Assembly (NCBI GenBank): GCA_965238125.1
Contig: OZ250179.1
Location: forward strand, 620,001-684,000
From: UBA6623 sp965238125
Lineage (GTDB): Bacteria; Acidobacteriota; Terriglobia; Bryobacterales; UBA6623
Reading direction: 5' to 3'
Length of the DNA: 64,000 bases
Shown here: positions 44,401-53,179 of the stretch, one piece after another
How the letters are laid out: each line of letters begins with the position of its first letter
Numbering within the stretch: position 1 is the first letter of the stretch
Program-made: the position numbers and the translations under genes
Notes under the pieces: model-generated
The model's database searches: none
Told to the model about the DNA's origin: nothing
Seen by the model: only the letters and a program-made list of their open reading frames with translations

Positions 44401-45354
44401 CTAGCGCCGCTCCTCGCCCGGCAAGGGGGCGTAGTAGCCGCGGCGGGCTCGAACCTGCGCTTTCTTGACGCGGGCTTTGACCCGCACCTTGTGAAAACTC
44501 CCGTCGGCGACAAACTCCGTCGGCGAGTACAGAATGAAGTACTGATGCCGCAGTTCGTTGGCGATGTCGGCGAAAGACTGCTCGAGATCGCGGGCCTGCA
44601 AGGGATGAAAGTCCACGCCCCCGGTGTCGCGGGCAAAGCGGCGCAACACCTTGTCGCCGGCGATCTGCTCGTGCGTTTGATTTGTCGAGATCGCGTAGAT
44701 GACAGCCTCGGCCTTGTGGGCCATCTCCAGCGCCATGTCGCGGGTGACGGTGCTCTGGTTGTCCTGGCCGTCTCCCAAGATCACCAGGGCGCGGCGAAAT
44801 TGCTCGGGCGGCCAGTCTTCGGGAAGCTTGTCGCGACAGGCGTAATAAATGGCATCGTAAAGCGCCGTTCCCCCGCCGGCTCGCGCGGAGCGAATGCCCT
44901 CAGCCAGCTTCTCTACGCTGTTGGTGAAATCGACAAGTAGCTCGGCGCGCGTATCGAAAGTGACGAGAAAAGCCTTGTCTTTCTCTTCCAGCAACACGCT
45001 GCGCACGAATTCGATGGCGGCTTCCTGTTCGAAGCGGAAGCGTGTGCGAACGCTGTTGCTGGTGTCGAGTATGATCCCGATTCTCAGCGGAAGGTCGCTT
45101 TCGCGGACGAACTCGCGGATTGACTGTTTCTTGCCGTTGTCGAAGACTTGAAAGTCATCGCGTTCGAGATCGGTGATGAAGCGGTTTTTCTTGTCGGTCA
45201 CCGTGAACAACAGCGGGACGCGCGAGACCTCGATGCGAATGGTCGAACCGGGGTCGATGAGATCGCCGAGCTGCGTCTCCGGAGCGCTTTGCGCCCAAAC
45301 CAGGCCGGAAATCAAGAGACCGGCGAGAAGGGCGATTGGAAAAATCCGTTGCAT
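44401..45354 (-). CDS. exported VWFA-related protein (acidobacterial type)
   Basis: 317 residues from the ATG at 45354, which opens a signal peptide (MQRIFPIALLAGLLISGLVWA); the frame to 45549 upstream lies inside the next gene. After a short beta domain (VPLLFTVTDKKNRFITDLE, then RDDFQVFDNGKKQSI) comes a von Willebrand factor A domain with the metal site LDTSNSVRTR, then AGGGTALYDAIYYA and VILGDGQDNQS. The C terminus has VRARRGYYAP. This is the VWFA-related family of TIGR03436, best known from acidobacteria. The role is unknown, likely adhesion or interaction in the periplasm. Confidence 0.88.
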   Translation of the reverse strand: MQRIFPIALLAGLLISGLVWAQSAPETQLGDLIDPGSTIRIEVSRVPLLFTVTDKKNRFITDLERDDFQVFDNGKKQSIREFVRESDLPLRIGIILDTSNSVRTRFRFEQEAAIEFVRSVLLEEKDKAFLVTFDTRAELLVDFTNSVEKLAEGIRSARAGGGTALYDAIYYACRDKLPEDWPPEQFRRALVILGDGQDNQSTVTRDMALEMAHKAEAVIYAISTNQTHEQIAGDKVLRRFARDTGGVDFHPLQARDLEQSFADIANELRHQYFILYSPTEFVADGSFHKVRVKARVKKAQVRARRGYYAPLPGEERR

Positions 45355-45388
45355 GGCCGAAACGTGAGGCTTTCGCCCACCCATCCGA

Positions 45389-46336
45389 TTATAGCTCCAG
45401 TCGGCGGAGCAACTCTGTGAATTCTTCAGGCGGCGGCGCCTCGATGGTGATCTTGCTCTCATCGGCCGGGCGGAGGAACCCGATCGAGTGCGCGTGCAGG
45501 TAGAAACGATCCAGCTTGCCAAGGCCCTCGGGCTCGGCTGGCGCGCCATAGAGCCGGTCGCCGACCACCGGGTGACCGATCTTCGACAGGTGGACGCGGA
45601 TTTGGTGCGTGCGGCCGGTGCCGATGCGAACTTCGAGCAGCGAATACGCGCCCGCCGAGCGCGTCACGCGGAAATCGGTCTCAGCTTCGCGGCCGCTCGA
45701 GCGGGCGGCCATCTTGACCCTCTGCCGAGAATCGCGGCGAATCGGCATCTCGAGCCGCCACCAGCGCCGGCCTTCAACTTCCACCGGGCGCCCTTGCCGC
45801 GGCGGTTCGGCGGGACGCCCGTGAACAACCGCCCAATAGATCTTCTTGACCTTCCTGGCCTGGAATTGCTTGGCCAGCGAGCGGTGGGCGCGGTCGTGCT
45901 TGGCCACCAACAAGACGCCGCTGGTCATGCGGTCGAGCCGATGGACAATACCCGGGCGCAACTCGCCGCCCAGCCTCGAGAGGCTCTCGAAGTGATAAAG
46001 CAGCGCGTTCACCAGAGTGCCCGACCTAGCCGCCGCGCCGCTGTGGACGACCATCCCGGCCGGCTTATTGACAGCGACAACATCGTCGTCCTCGTAAAGA
46101 ATATCGAGGGGGATGTCTTCGGGAAAAGCTTTCAACGGCGTGGGCGGCGCCGGGTCGACATCGATTTTTTCTCCCTCGGACAAGCGTCTTGACGCGCGGG
46201 CGGGTCCGCCGTCGATAAGCACGCGCCCGTCGCGGATCCATTGTTGGACGTGAGTGCGCCCCGCGTCGGGGAGCTGTTCGGCAAGAAAGCGGTCGAGGCG
46301 CTCCCCTTGATCTTCCGGCCCCGCGTACAGTTCCAT
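45389..46336 (-). CDS. rluD: RluA/RluD-family pseudouridine synthase
   Basis: 315 residues. S4 RNA-binding domain (about 12-60, ERLDRFLAEQLPDAGRTHVQ) and the catalytic domain with PGIVHRLDRMTSGVLLVAKH, catalytic Asp135. The usual HRLDKDTSG has become HRLDRMTSG, which keeps the catalytic Asp. RTHQIRVHLSKIGHPVVGD is present near the end. It isomerises uridines in 23S rRNA; whether it is strictly RluD is not certain. It is 34 bp upstream of the VWFA gene on the same strand. Confidence 0.9.
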   Translation of the reverse strand: MELYAGPEDQGERLDRFLAEQLPDAGRTHVQQWIRDGRVLIDGGPARASRRLSEGEKIDVDPAPPTPLKAFPEDIPLDILYEDDDVVAVNKPAGMVVHSGAAARSGTLVNALLYHFESLSRLGGELRPGIVHRLDRMTSGVLLVAKHDRAHRSLAKQFQARKVKKIYWAVVHGRPAEPPRQGRPVEVEGRRWWRLEMPIRRDSRQRVKMAARSSGREAETDFRVTRSAGAYSLLEVRIGTGRTHQIRVHLSKIGHPVVGDRLYGAPAEPEGLGKLDRFYLHAHSIGFLRPADESKITIEAPPPEEFTELLRRLEL

Positions 46337-46430
46337 CGGTTCTTACTTCATCACATCGCGGCCGGGTTCGCGAAAAGATTCTCCACCTTGGCTGGTGTGA
46401 CGCATTCCACCAGCTTGGTATCCCGCACGT

Positions 46431-46826
46431 ATGAAGTCTCCGAGCAAATCACCCCGCAAGGAGGACCTCACGGCCGAGTACGGCTACACCGTCATTTACG
46501 AGCAGCTCTCCGAAGGTGGCTGCCAGGTTTTCGTTCCGGCCCTGCCTGGAATCGTTACCTATGGACGAACTGTTGAGGAAGCTCGGGAGATGGCTCAAGA
46601 CGCGATCCTCTGCCACGTCCGCGCCTTGCACAAGGACGGCGAGGAAATCCCCGACGCCCCGCTGCAGGCCAAACTCGCGCCTCTGACGGGGTCTTCTGAT
46701 TTCCGGGTACTTCTGCCCCTTCCCAGCTCCGAAACAGCCGCTCACAGTGGCTCGTTGAGCGGAGTTTTGCGAGACGCTAGCTGTCGCCTTTCGCCTAAAG
46801 ATTGCGACACCCTTCACATTTCGTGA
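46431..46826 (+). CDS. HicB-like antitoxin, without a HicA partner
   Basis: 131 residues. Residues 16-75 follow HicB (YGYTVIYEQLSEGGCQVFVP, then ALPGIVTYGRTVEEAREMA). HicB usually neutralises the RNase HicA, encoded next to it. Here the C terminus after about 80 is a Ser/Leu-rich extension with no DNA-binding domain I recognise, and I find no HicA frame upstream or downstream. It may be a solitary HicB-like regulator or a remnant whose 3' end has been replaced. The next gene encodes an unknown membrane protein. Confidence 0.7.
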   Translation: MKSPSKSPRKEDLTAEYGYTVIYEQLSEGGCQVFVPALPGIVTYGRTVEEAREMAQDAILCHVRALHKDGEEIPDAPLQAKLAPLTGSSDFRVLLPLPSSETAAHSGSLSGVLRDASCRLSPKDCDTLHIS

Positions 46827-46911
46827 GGTGATCGAGAGCCTCCCAACCTGGCAGGGCCAACCTGGCCGGGATGCGCAGAGAGCAGCGACGTGAGCGTGTA
46901 TACTTCAGTCC

Positions 46912-47538
46912 ATGAAAACGAAAGGGCCTGCCCCGAAGTTTCTTCGCACGCTGAACAAGCTAGGCGAAACACCACACGCCATGGACTTGTTACGGTTCTT
47001 GAACGAGCAAGTAATGCGGGAGCAAGAGGTCTACTGGCATCGCTTCTATGCTTTTGCCACGCTGCAAGCCGGAGCCTTCCTTCTCACCACTTCATCGGTG
47101 ATCGGAAAATCCAAGACCCTGGCCCTCGGAGCTCTGTTTCTGGCTGTCGTTTGGACGTGGGTCCAGGGTCTGAGTCTGGGCTACGCCAACCGACTTAAAG
47201 GCCGCTTCCATGAGTTCCGAACGTGGCTCGAAATTCCCTATGATTATGAGGAACCCCGCGAGGTCAAGGGACGAGCAGCAAGATTTTGGCGAGCGGTCAC
47301 GGCTCGCCTCCGGCAGCCTCCGGCACCGTCCTCGACCGACATCGGAGTTGGGGTTACGCTTTTGGTGGGCGCGTTCTGGGTGTATTACTTTTTCAATTTG
47401 GTTCATGTCCCGGGAGCCGTACAACCAGCGCCGTCCGCCCAGCCAGCCACAGGTCAGGCAGCGCCGTGGCTATCGTCAGCGTGGAGCTATGCGCTCTCCG
47501 GTTTGGTGGGCGCGCTGGCCAGCCTCGGAGTGGCTTGA
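46912..47538 (+). CDS. unknown membrane protein
   Basis: 208 residues. A cytoplasmic helical start (PAPKFLRTLNKLGETPHAMD) is followed by two adjacent hydrophobic helices at about 45-85, an amphipathic stretch, and a third and fourth hydrophobic segment (VGVTLLVGAFWVYYFFNLV and YALSGLVGALASLGVA) split by an Ala/Pro/Gln linker. I do not recognise the family; a two-helix pair after a helical head has some likeness to SLATT-type membrane proteins but this is weak. The IS1380 copy C begins about 95 bp after its stop. Confidence 0.55.
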   Translation: MKTKGPAPKFLRTLNKLGETPHAMDLLRFLNEQVMREQEVYWHRFYAFATLQAGAFLLTTSSVIGKSKTLALGALFLAVVWTWVQGLSLGYANRLKGRFHEFRTWLEIPYDYEEPREVKGRAARFWRAVTARLRQPPAPSSTDIGVGVTLLVGAFWVYYFFNLVHVPGAVQPAPSAQPATGQAAPWLSSAWSYALSGLVGALASLGVA

Positions 47539-47631
47539 TATTATGACCGGGCCATCTCGCCGCGGCTGGAGATACGATCGGATGACACTCCGCGCGTGAC
47601 GGGTCAGCAGGCCGGCGTGGAGCGGCATCAG

Positions 47632-49297
47632 CCAGGATTTCCATTTTGGCCCTGGCACGGTCACAGGATACACCCCCGCTGCGCCGAATACCACGTCTTT
47701 TCGCGCTGAACCCTGCACATCACCTCCGCCGGTAGGCGCCAGGGCTCGTCCGTCCGCTCACAGACGTTGATTGAGCGGACTGAACGGCGCTCCGGCCGAC
47801 ACTGCTCCCTGCGAAACCTTTTTGGAGCCAAAAACTGTTGATCCTCGCCCGGGCAACGCTACCCACCCGGCACAGGCAGCGCCCAGATCCTATGCAGCAT
47901 GTCACCGAACAGCCGCCGGTTCAGATGTCCTTCGGCCAACAGCAGCCAATAGTACCGCGCATGCTTGACCAGCCGACCGCCGGTCTTCATCAACCTGTGT
48001 TGCAAACTCGTTAGCGACCAGCTTTTGATTCGCTGCGGCAGCCCTAGCCGCCGCCACAGGTTGCCCAGGTTGTAGGCCGGCACGCTGAGTTGCAGCCGTA
48101 CCTCGTTGGCTCGGAAGCGGTGACACGACAAGCGGGTCCAGTGCGTGGCCTGTTTGCCTTCTTTGATCCACTGCTCCACCGTGCCGCGCTTGTTGTAGAA
48201 CCGCACGACCGAGCGGCTCGGCAAGCTCATGCTCGTCACGACAAATCCGACGCGCGGGAATAGTTCGCCCTGGTGATGCTCGACCTTGGCGACAACTCGC
48301 CTTGCCTTCGACCAGCTCTCGGCCTGATAGCGAAAACTCTTGTAGCGCACTAGGGGCTTGGCGTTCGGCCTGCCCGGTGGCCGAAACAGGATGTCCTCGA
48401 TCTCCAGCTCCAGGCTCTTGTTCGCCGGGATGCGAATCACGTAGTCCACGCCGCGCTCCTCCATCGCCTCGTAGATCTCGGGCTTGGCGAAGGCGGCGTC
48501 GGCGCGGAACGTCACCTGTTTGCCCTCCGCCTGTTGTCGTTCGATCTCCGGCAGTAGCAGCTCGTCCCAGTCCTCGGCGCTGTGCACGTTGCCGGGACGC
48601 AGCTTCGCGCCTAGGCAGTCGCCGTGCTGGTTGAACAGCAACAGCGGGTGATAGCAGAGGGACTCGAAGTGTCCGTTGTAGGCACTGCCTTCCTGTTGGC
48701 CGTGGACGGGGCTCTCCGTGGAGTCCATGTCGAGCACCACGCGGTCTGAACCGTCGGGAGCTTCGGCTTGCGCGACCAGCTCCCGGTTCACTGCCATCAG
48801 CCCCAGCAAGTTCTCTTCGCTCGCCAGCATCTCCGTCTCGAAGCCATGCAGCGTCGAGGTCAAGGCTGCTCCGCGATCCCAGTTCCTCTTCGAGCCGATC
48901 AAGCGAAAGGTCGGATCGGCGGATACTCGAACGGCGTCATTGAGGTCCTCGTAGCCAGCGAGTCGGCTGTAGACCGACTGCCGCAGCAGATCGGCCAGCG
49001 AGAACTTCTTGTTCAAGCCTTGTCGCGAGTCGCTGAGATGCTCGTCGATCAGCTTCCCGAGTCCGAGTCGTTCATCCAGTTCGCGAACGAGAATCAGACC
49101 GCCATCCGAGGTGACTCGCGATCCTTGGAAATCGACTTTGAGAAATCCATTGAACGTGAGCTGAAACGGCTTGTTTTCTTTTTCACCCATCGGGTGTTGA
49201 CCTCCATGGCGTCCTTATCGGGCTCTAGCCCCTATCAATAAAGACGCTGAAGGTCGCTGGATGGTCTGAAGCTCATACATAAAATTGAAAATGCGGG
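47632..49297 (-). mobile_element. IS1380-family insertion sequence, copy C (intact)
   Basis: 1,666 bp, the same length as copy A, in reverse orientation. Left end (at 49297) CCCGCATTTTCAATTT as in copy B; right end (at 47632) nearly identical to copy A for over 200 bp. The flanks ATCAG (47627-47631) and TTAAG (49298-49302) do not form a direct repeat, which suggests rearrangement after insertion. Confidence 0.85.
47859..49190 (-). CDS. IS1380-family transposase (copy C)
   Basis: 443 residues, intact. Catalytic segments VVLDMDSTESPVHG, TFRADAAFAKP and FYNKRGTVEQWIKEGK are all present. It differs from copy A at scattered positions only (for example LTSTLHGFETEMLASEE, where it agrees with copy B), so the three copies look like mosaics of two subtypes. 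It can supply transposase for the other copies. Confidence 0.93.
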   Translation of the reverse strand: MGEKENKPFQLTFNGFLKVDFQGSRVTSDGGLILVRELDERLGLGKLIDEHLSDSRQGLNKKFSLADLLRQSVYSRLAGYEDLNDAVRVSADPTFRLIGSKRNWDRGAALTSTLHGFETEMLASEENLLGLMAVNRELVAQAEAPDGSDRVVLDMDSTESPVHGQQEGSAYNGHFESLCYHPLLLFNQHGDCLGAKLRPGNVHSAEDWDELLLPEIERQQAEGKQVTFRADAAFAKPEIYEAMEERGVDYVIRIPANKSLELEIEDILFRPPGRPNAKPLVRYKSFRYQAESWSKARRVVAKVEHHQGELFPRVGFVVTSMSLPSRSVVRFYNKRGTVEQWIKEGKQATHWTRLSCHRFRANEVRLQLSVPAYNLGNLWRRLGLPQRIKSWSLTSLQHRLMKTGGRLVKHARYYWLLLAEGHLNRRLFGDMLHRIWALPVPGG

Positions 49298-49732
49298 TTA
49301 AGTTAGCGCCTGTGGGACTTAACGCCCAGGGCCAATATCGATCTTTCCTCTTTCCCAACCCGGACGACCGTTGATCCTTCGACGCCTCCCTTGCTTGCTT
49401 GCTGACCTCGGCCTCCACACTCCACCATCGGCGGTGTGCCACATAGCAAGAACGTAAGTGCGGCAGGAAACCCCCGCCCCCATTTTCATGGCGGTATTTG
49501 CGAATCCGCGGATCCATGGAAACGGGCAGCACCCTCTGTTCGCGCAGTCGAACATTCACCACGGACCGCTGAACGGCGTCATGGGGACAGCGCCGTCTTC
49601 GCGTTCGCGCTACAATCGAATCCGTTTTAACCTCATCCGGCGGCGGTGCTCCTCGGGCAGCCGCGGATCGTATTGCCGCGTACCGGATTCGGTGGAAAGG
49701 ACCGTTGCTCCGACGAGCAACCCACGCTCACT
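49298..49732. repeat. intergenic region with a partial R1 repeat (copy c, about 49450-49580)
   Basis: 435 bases. The R1 end segment is present: CCCCCATTTTCATGGCGG, then GCGAATCCGCGGATCCATGG near 49500-49519. The rest of R1 is absent or truncated. About 49605-49732 lies before the ThDP-enzyme start and would hold its promoter; nothing specific is seen. Confidence 0.5.
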
Positions 49733-51376
49733 ATGACCGGCAGCCGATTGATCGCCCGCATTCTCAAGCAGGAAGGCATCGAACAGGTGTTCTGCTTCCC
49801 CTTCACCCCGATTATCGAGTCGTTGGCCGAGGAGGAAATCCGCATCGTTGTCGCGCGCCAAGAACGCGTCGCCGAGAACATGGCCGACGGCTTTTCGCGA
49901 ACGACTTTCGGGAAGCGGATCGGCGTGGTAACGGTGCAGCAAGCCGCCGGGGCGGAAAACGCTTTCGCGGGCATCGCGCAGGCCTATACCGACTCGAGCC
50001 CGATCTTGTTCCTGCCGGGTCACCCGGGACGCAGCCGCGCCGGCGTTCCCTCGGTTTTCGACGCGGTCAAGAACTACTCGGCCACGACGAAGTGGGCGGA
50101 TACGATTCCCTCGGCCGACGATGTGCCGAATCGCATGCGGCGGGCGTTTACGGCGTTGCGTTCGGGACGCCCCGGGCCGGTGCTGGTCGAGGTGCCGGTG
50201 GATGTGGCGAAGGAGGAAACAACGCGGCCTTTCGACTATCGCCCCGTCGAGCGGGTGCGCACGGCACCCGACCCCGACGCGATTCGCGAAGCCGTGAAGC
50301 TGCTCGTCGCCGCGGAAAAGCCCGCGATCTGGGCGGGGCAAGGAGTGCTCTACGCCGAAGCCTGCGAGGAATTGCGCGAGCTGGCCGAGCTGCTGGCCGC
50401 GCCGGTGTTGAGCACGCTGCTCGGCAAGAGCAACTTCAACGAACGGCATCCGCTGGCGCTGGGCGCCGCCGGCTACAGCCAGACCGCGCTGGTCGGCGAC
50501 TACCTCGGCCAATGCGACGCTCTGTTCGCTATTGGCGCGAGTTTGACATCGACCGTCTTCGCGCCGGTGCTGCCGAGCGGCCTTAGGATCGTTCACGCCA
50601 CCGTCGACCCGCGGGATCTCAACAAAGACGCGGTGGCCGACGTCGGAATCCTCGGGGACGCCAAGCTCGTTCTCGCCGCCATGATCGAGGAAGCGCGTTC
50701 GCAAACCGGGGGCAAGGGGCGGCCCGGCCGTGCGCGGGTCGAGGAATACCTCGCCCGACAGCGGGCCGCGTGGAAGGCCCGCTGGGCGCCCAAGCTCAGC
50801 TCCGACGAAACGCCGATCAACCCCTACCGCGCGATCGGCGACTTCATGAAAGTCACCGACCCGGCGAACACAATCGTGACGCATGACTCGGGCAATCCGC
50901 GCGACCAACTGCTGCCGATCTATGAATCGGTCACGCCGCGCGGCTATCTTGGGTGGGGACATTCGACGCAACTCGGCTTTTCATTGGGCGCGACCATGGG
51001 CGCGAAGCTGGCCGCGCCGGAAAAGCTGGTGGTCAATTTCCTCGGCGACGCGGCCTTCGGTATGGTCGGCATGGACGTTGAAACGGCGGTCCGCGAGGAA
51101 ATCCCGATTCTTACGATGCTGCTCAACAATTCCGCCATGGGGAACTATGAACAGCACATTCCCAAAGCGGTCGAGCGTTACAGGACGAAGTATCTGAGCG
51201 GCAACTATAGCGATGTGGCGCGGGGGCTTGGCGCGTACACCGAGCGCATCGAACAGCCCGGCGAGATTATCCCGGCGATCGAGCGGGCCATCGCCCAAAC
51301 CAAGGAAGGCAAGCCGGCCCTGCTCGAATTCATCACCTGCGAGGAACCGGACATGGCGATTCCGAAGAAGGGGTGA
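49733..51376 (+). CDS. thiamine diphosphate-dependent enzyme (acetolactate synthase-like)
   Basis: 547 residues from the ATG at 49733; upstream codons are not conserved-looking. Three-domain ThDP fold: N-terminal PYR domain with the catalytic Glu44 (VVARQERVAENMADG), the central domain, and the C-terminal PP domain with the Mg/ThDP motif GDAAFGMVGMDVETA...NNSAMGNYE. Members decarboxylate or join 2-keto acids (acetolactate synthase, glyoxylate carboligase, benzoylformate decarboxylase). The substrate is not clear; a true AHAS would have ilvN-type partners, which are absent. Confidence 0.87.
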   Translation: MTGSRLIARILKQEGIEQVFCFPFTPIIESLAEEEIRIVVARQERVAENMADGFSRTTFGKRIGVVTVQQAAGAENAFAGIAQAYTDSSPILFLPGHPGRSRAGVPSVFDAVKNYSATTKWADTIPSADDVPNRMRRAFTALRSGRPGPVLVEVPVDVAKEETTRPFDYRPVERVRTAPDPDAIREAVKLLVAAEKPAIWAGQGVLYAEACEELRELAELLAAPVLSTLLGKSNFNERHPLALGAAGYSQTALVGDYLGQCDALFAIGASLTSTVFAPVLPSGLRIVHATVDPRDLNKDAVADVGILGDAKLVLAAMIEEARSQTGGKGRPGRARVEEYLARQRAAWKARWAPKLSSDETPINPYRAIGDFMKVTDPANTIVTHDSGNPRDQLLPIYESVTPRGYLGWGHSTQLGFSLGATMGAKLAAPEKLVVNFLGDAAFGMVGMDVETAVREEIPILTMLLNNSAMGNYEQHIPKAVERYRTKYLSGNYSDVARGLGAYTERIEQPGEIIPAIERAIAQTKEGKPALLEFITCEEPDMAIPKKG

Positions 51377-51704
51377 GGGCGGTGGGTGCTGTGAAAAATG
51401 GGGACTCTTCGGGACTCCTCCGAAAATAGCCTTCGAGAGTATTGTGTATTACGTTTATGCCCGGCAAGGCCGCAAACACCTTGAGCCGCGAAGCGGCGGC
51501 GGGAATGTAGCCCGGGTTGGAGCCGAAGGCGGAACCCCGGTAGAACCACCATCGGCAGGAGCCCTGACAGGGCGACAGGAAGGCCGTCGAAACCCACCTC
51601 ATGGCGGTACAATGAATCCGCGGATTCATGGAAACGGACTGTCCCCCATTTTGCACAACCCCCGGGGTAAATCGCCCACCGTGGCGAGGCGGGAGCTGAA
51701 TCGG
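51377..51704 (+). repeat. R1 repeat copy d (about 51395-51665)
   Basis: Full R1 copy: core TTGAGCCGCGAAGCGGCGGC at about 51480, the GGAGCCGAAGGCGGAACC segment, AGCCCTGACAGGGCGACAGG, and a perfect 16-bp palindrome TGAATCCGCGGATTCA at 51613-51628. No gene. It fills the gap between convergent genes. Confidence 0.8.
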
Positions 51705-52139
51705 CTACTCGTTGGGAACCCACTGTAGGATGTGATCGGCCACGACGGCGAGAACGCCGTCTTGGTTCTTGACTTCGACGTTGGCGACAGACCGCCGCCG
51801 ATCGAGGTCGATCGAGGCAAAGCGATAGCGGACCGTGATCGTGTCTCCGAAAAAGACGGGCGCAAGATAACGCAGCCTGTCGAGCCCAACGGCGACGGGA
51901 GTTTCGGTGTCGTCGTCGCGGCAATGGGCGATTGCCTTGGTGGAAGCCGTTGAGATGAAGCCGACCAGCAACGCGCCGTGGGCCATCCTTTGCCCGTATT
52001 TCGAGCGTTCCATATAGCTCTGGTCCACGTGATTCGGCGAGAAGTCGCCGGTGATGCCCGCGAACAAATACACGTCCGTTTCGCTGACGGTCTTGGTGAA
52101 AGTCACTTCGTCTCCAACAGACACGTGAAAATCGGCCAT
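51705..52139 (-). CDS. MaoC-like (R)-specific enoyl-CoA hydratase
   Basis: 144 residues from the ATG at 52139 with AAAGGA a few bases upstream. Hot-dog fold; the hydratase-2 motif is AGITGDFSPNHVDQSYMERS with the catalytic Asp and His, then GQRMAHGALLVGFIS. It would hydrate a trans-2-enoyl-CoA, or act on a related thioester. It is divergent from the SDR gene (start 52288), with an R6 hairpin repeat between them. Substrate unknown. Confidence 0.9.
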   Translation of the reverse strand: MADFHVSVGDEVTFTKTVSETDVYLFAGITGDFSPNHVDQSYMERSKYGQRMAHGALLVGFISTASTKAIAHCRDDDTETPVAVGLDRLRYLAPVFFGDTITVRYRFASIDLDRRRSVANVEVKNQDGVLAVVADHILQWVPNE

Positions 52140-52170
52140 GGGTTTTCCTTTCGCTGAGCGGCCGCGGATG

Positions 52171-52226
52171 GACAAGACATGTCGCCACGAATGGCGACAC
52201 GGCACGCTGAAAGCGTGCACCACGTT
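52171..52226. repeat. R6 repeat copy a: two tandem hairpins
   Basis: TGTCGCCA-CGAA-TGGCGACA (52180-52199) and GCACGCT-GAA-AGCGTGC (52202-52218). A relative lies at 55818-55857 in reverse, with base changes that keep the stem paired. It lies in the divergent promoter region of the MaoC and SDR genes. Confidence 0.65.
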
Positions 52227-52287
52227 CAGAGCCCGATGCTATTCTACGAGGCTCCGGGCGGCTTTGCTCGGCGGATCGTCAGCGGGC

Positions 52288-53025
52288 ATGGCGCGCGAAT
52301 CCACTTCATCGACGGCGGTAGTCACCGGCGGGGCCCGGGGAATCGGTCTCGGGATCGCTCGCAGGCTCCGCGAAGACGGCCACCTCGTCGCGGTCTGGGA
52401 CATCGATCCCTCGCCTCTCGATGCCGAGAGAGAGTTCAGCTCCGATTCGACCTCGACGGTTGACGTCGCCGATCCCGACTCGGTCCGCCGCGCGGTCGAA
52501 GCAACGGTCGCCGCCTGCGGGCCGATCGACATCCTCGTCAACAACGCCGGGGTGAGCGGCCCCACGAAACCGGTCTGGGACTACTCCATGGACGATTGGA
52601 ACCGCGTGCTGCGGGTCGATCTCACCGGCGTCTTCGTTTGCTGCCGGGAGGTCATCCCCGGCATGCGCGAGCGAGGGAGCGGGCGGATCATCAATATCTC
52701 CTCGGTTGTCGGCAAGGAAGGCAACGCTGACGTTTCGGCGTACTCGGCGGCGAAGGCGGGGGTGATCGGTCTGACGAAATCGCTGGCGAAGGAGTTGGTC
52801 GACAGCGGCGTGTTGGTGAATTGCGTGGCGCCGGCGATGACCGAGACGGACCTACTGCGGGAGATGAGCGACGACTATGTTGCCGCGGTCAAGGCGAAGA
52901 TTCCGAGGGGGCGTCTGTGCACCGTCCAGGAAATCGCGGACATGGTGGCGTGGATCGCCGGTCCCGAGTGCACCTTTTGCACCGGCGTGGTGTTCGACCT
53001 TTCCGGCGGCCGCGTGACATATTGA
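52288..53025 (+). CDS. short-chain dehydrogenase/reductase
   Basis: 245 residues from the ATG at 52288; the frame upstream overlaps repeat sequence. Classical SDR: TGGARGIG for NAD(P), NNAGVSGP, the catalytic set Ser (NISSVVGKEGN), Tyr and Lys (YSAAKAGVIGL), and VNCVAPAMTETDL. Such enzymes oxidise or reduce sugars, 3-oxoacyl or other hydroxy compounds. Neighbours suggest sugar or keto-acid use. A structured element and an isomerase gene follow. Confidence 0.9.
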   Translation: MARESTSSTAVVTGGARGIGLGIARRLREDGHLVAVWDIDPSPLDAEREFSSDSTSTVDVADPDSVRRAVEATVAACGPIDILVNNAGVSGPTKPVWDYSMDDWNRVLRVDLTGVFVCCREVIPGMRERGSGRIINISSVVGKEGNADVSAYSAAKAGVIGLTKSLAKELVDSGVLVNCVAPAMTETDLLREMSDDYVAAVKAKIPRGRLCTVQEIADMVAWIAGPECTFCTGVVFDLSGGRVTY

Positions 53026-53057
53026 GGATTTTTGCGCGGAATAAGAGCGTAAGGGGA

Positions 53058-53168
53058 GCGTCGAACCGTCGGCGGTTGGAGACGGTGCAAGGTTAATATT
53101 CGCGCTGGGCGCAAGCCCAGGGGCTGACGCCCCTGGCCAATATTAATAAGTCCTCCGCGGTTCGACGC
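53058..53168. repeat. nested palindromic element
   Basis: Three levels of pairing: GCGTCGAACCG (53058-53068) with CGGTTCGACGC (53158-53168); TTAATATT (53093-53100) with AATATTAA (53139-53146); and two overlapping hairpins, CTGGGC-GCAA-GCCCAG (53105-53120, a GNRA loop) and CCAGGGGC-TGAC-GCCCCTGG (53117-53136), which cannot form together. It lies between the SDR stop and the isomerase start at 53180. Confidence 0.7.
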
Positions 53169-53179
53169 CCTGGTGCGCG

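Noticed and set aside
47627..49302. Target duplication around IS1380 copy C
   Set aside because: The flanking pentamers ATCAG and TTAAG do not match.
49610..50971. 453-codon minus-strand frame over the ThDP enzyme
   Set aside because: Antisense shadow; the plus-strand gene has clear ThDP motifs.
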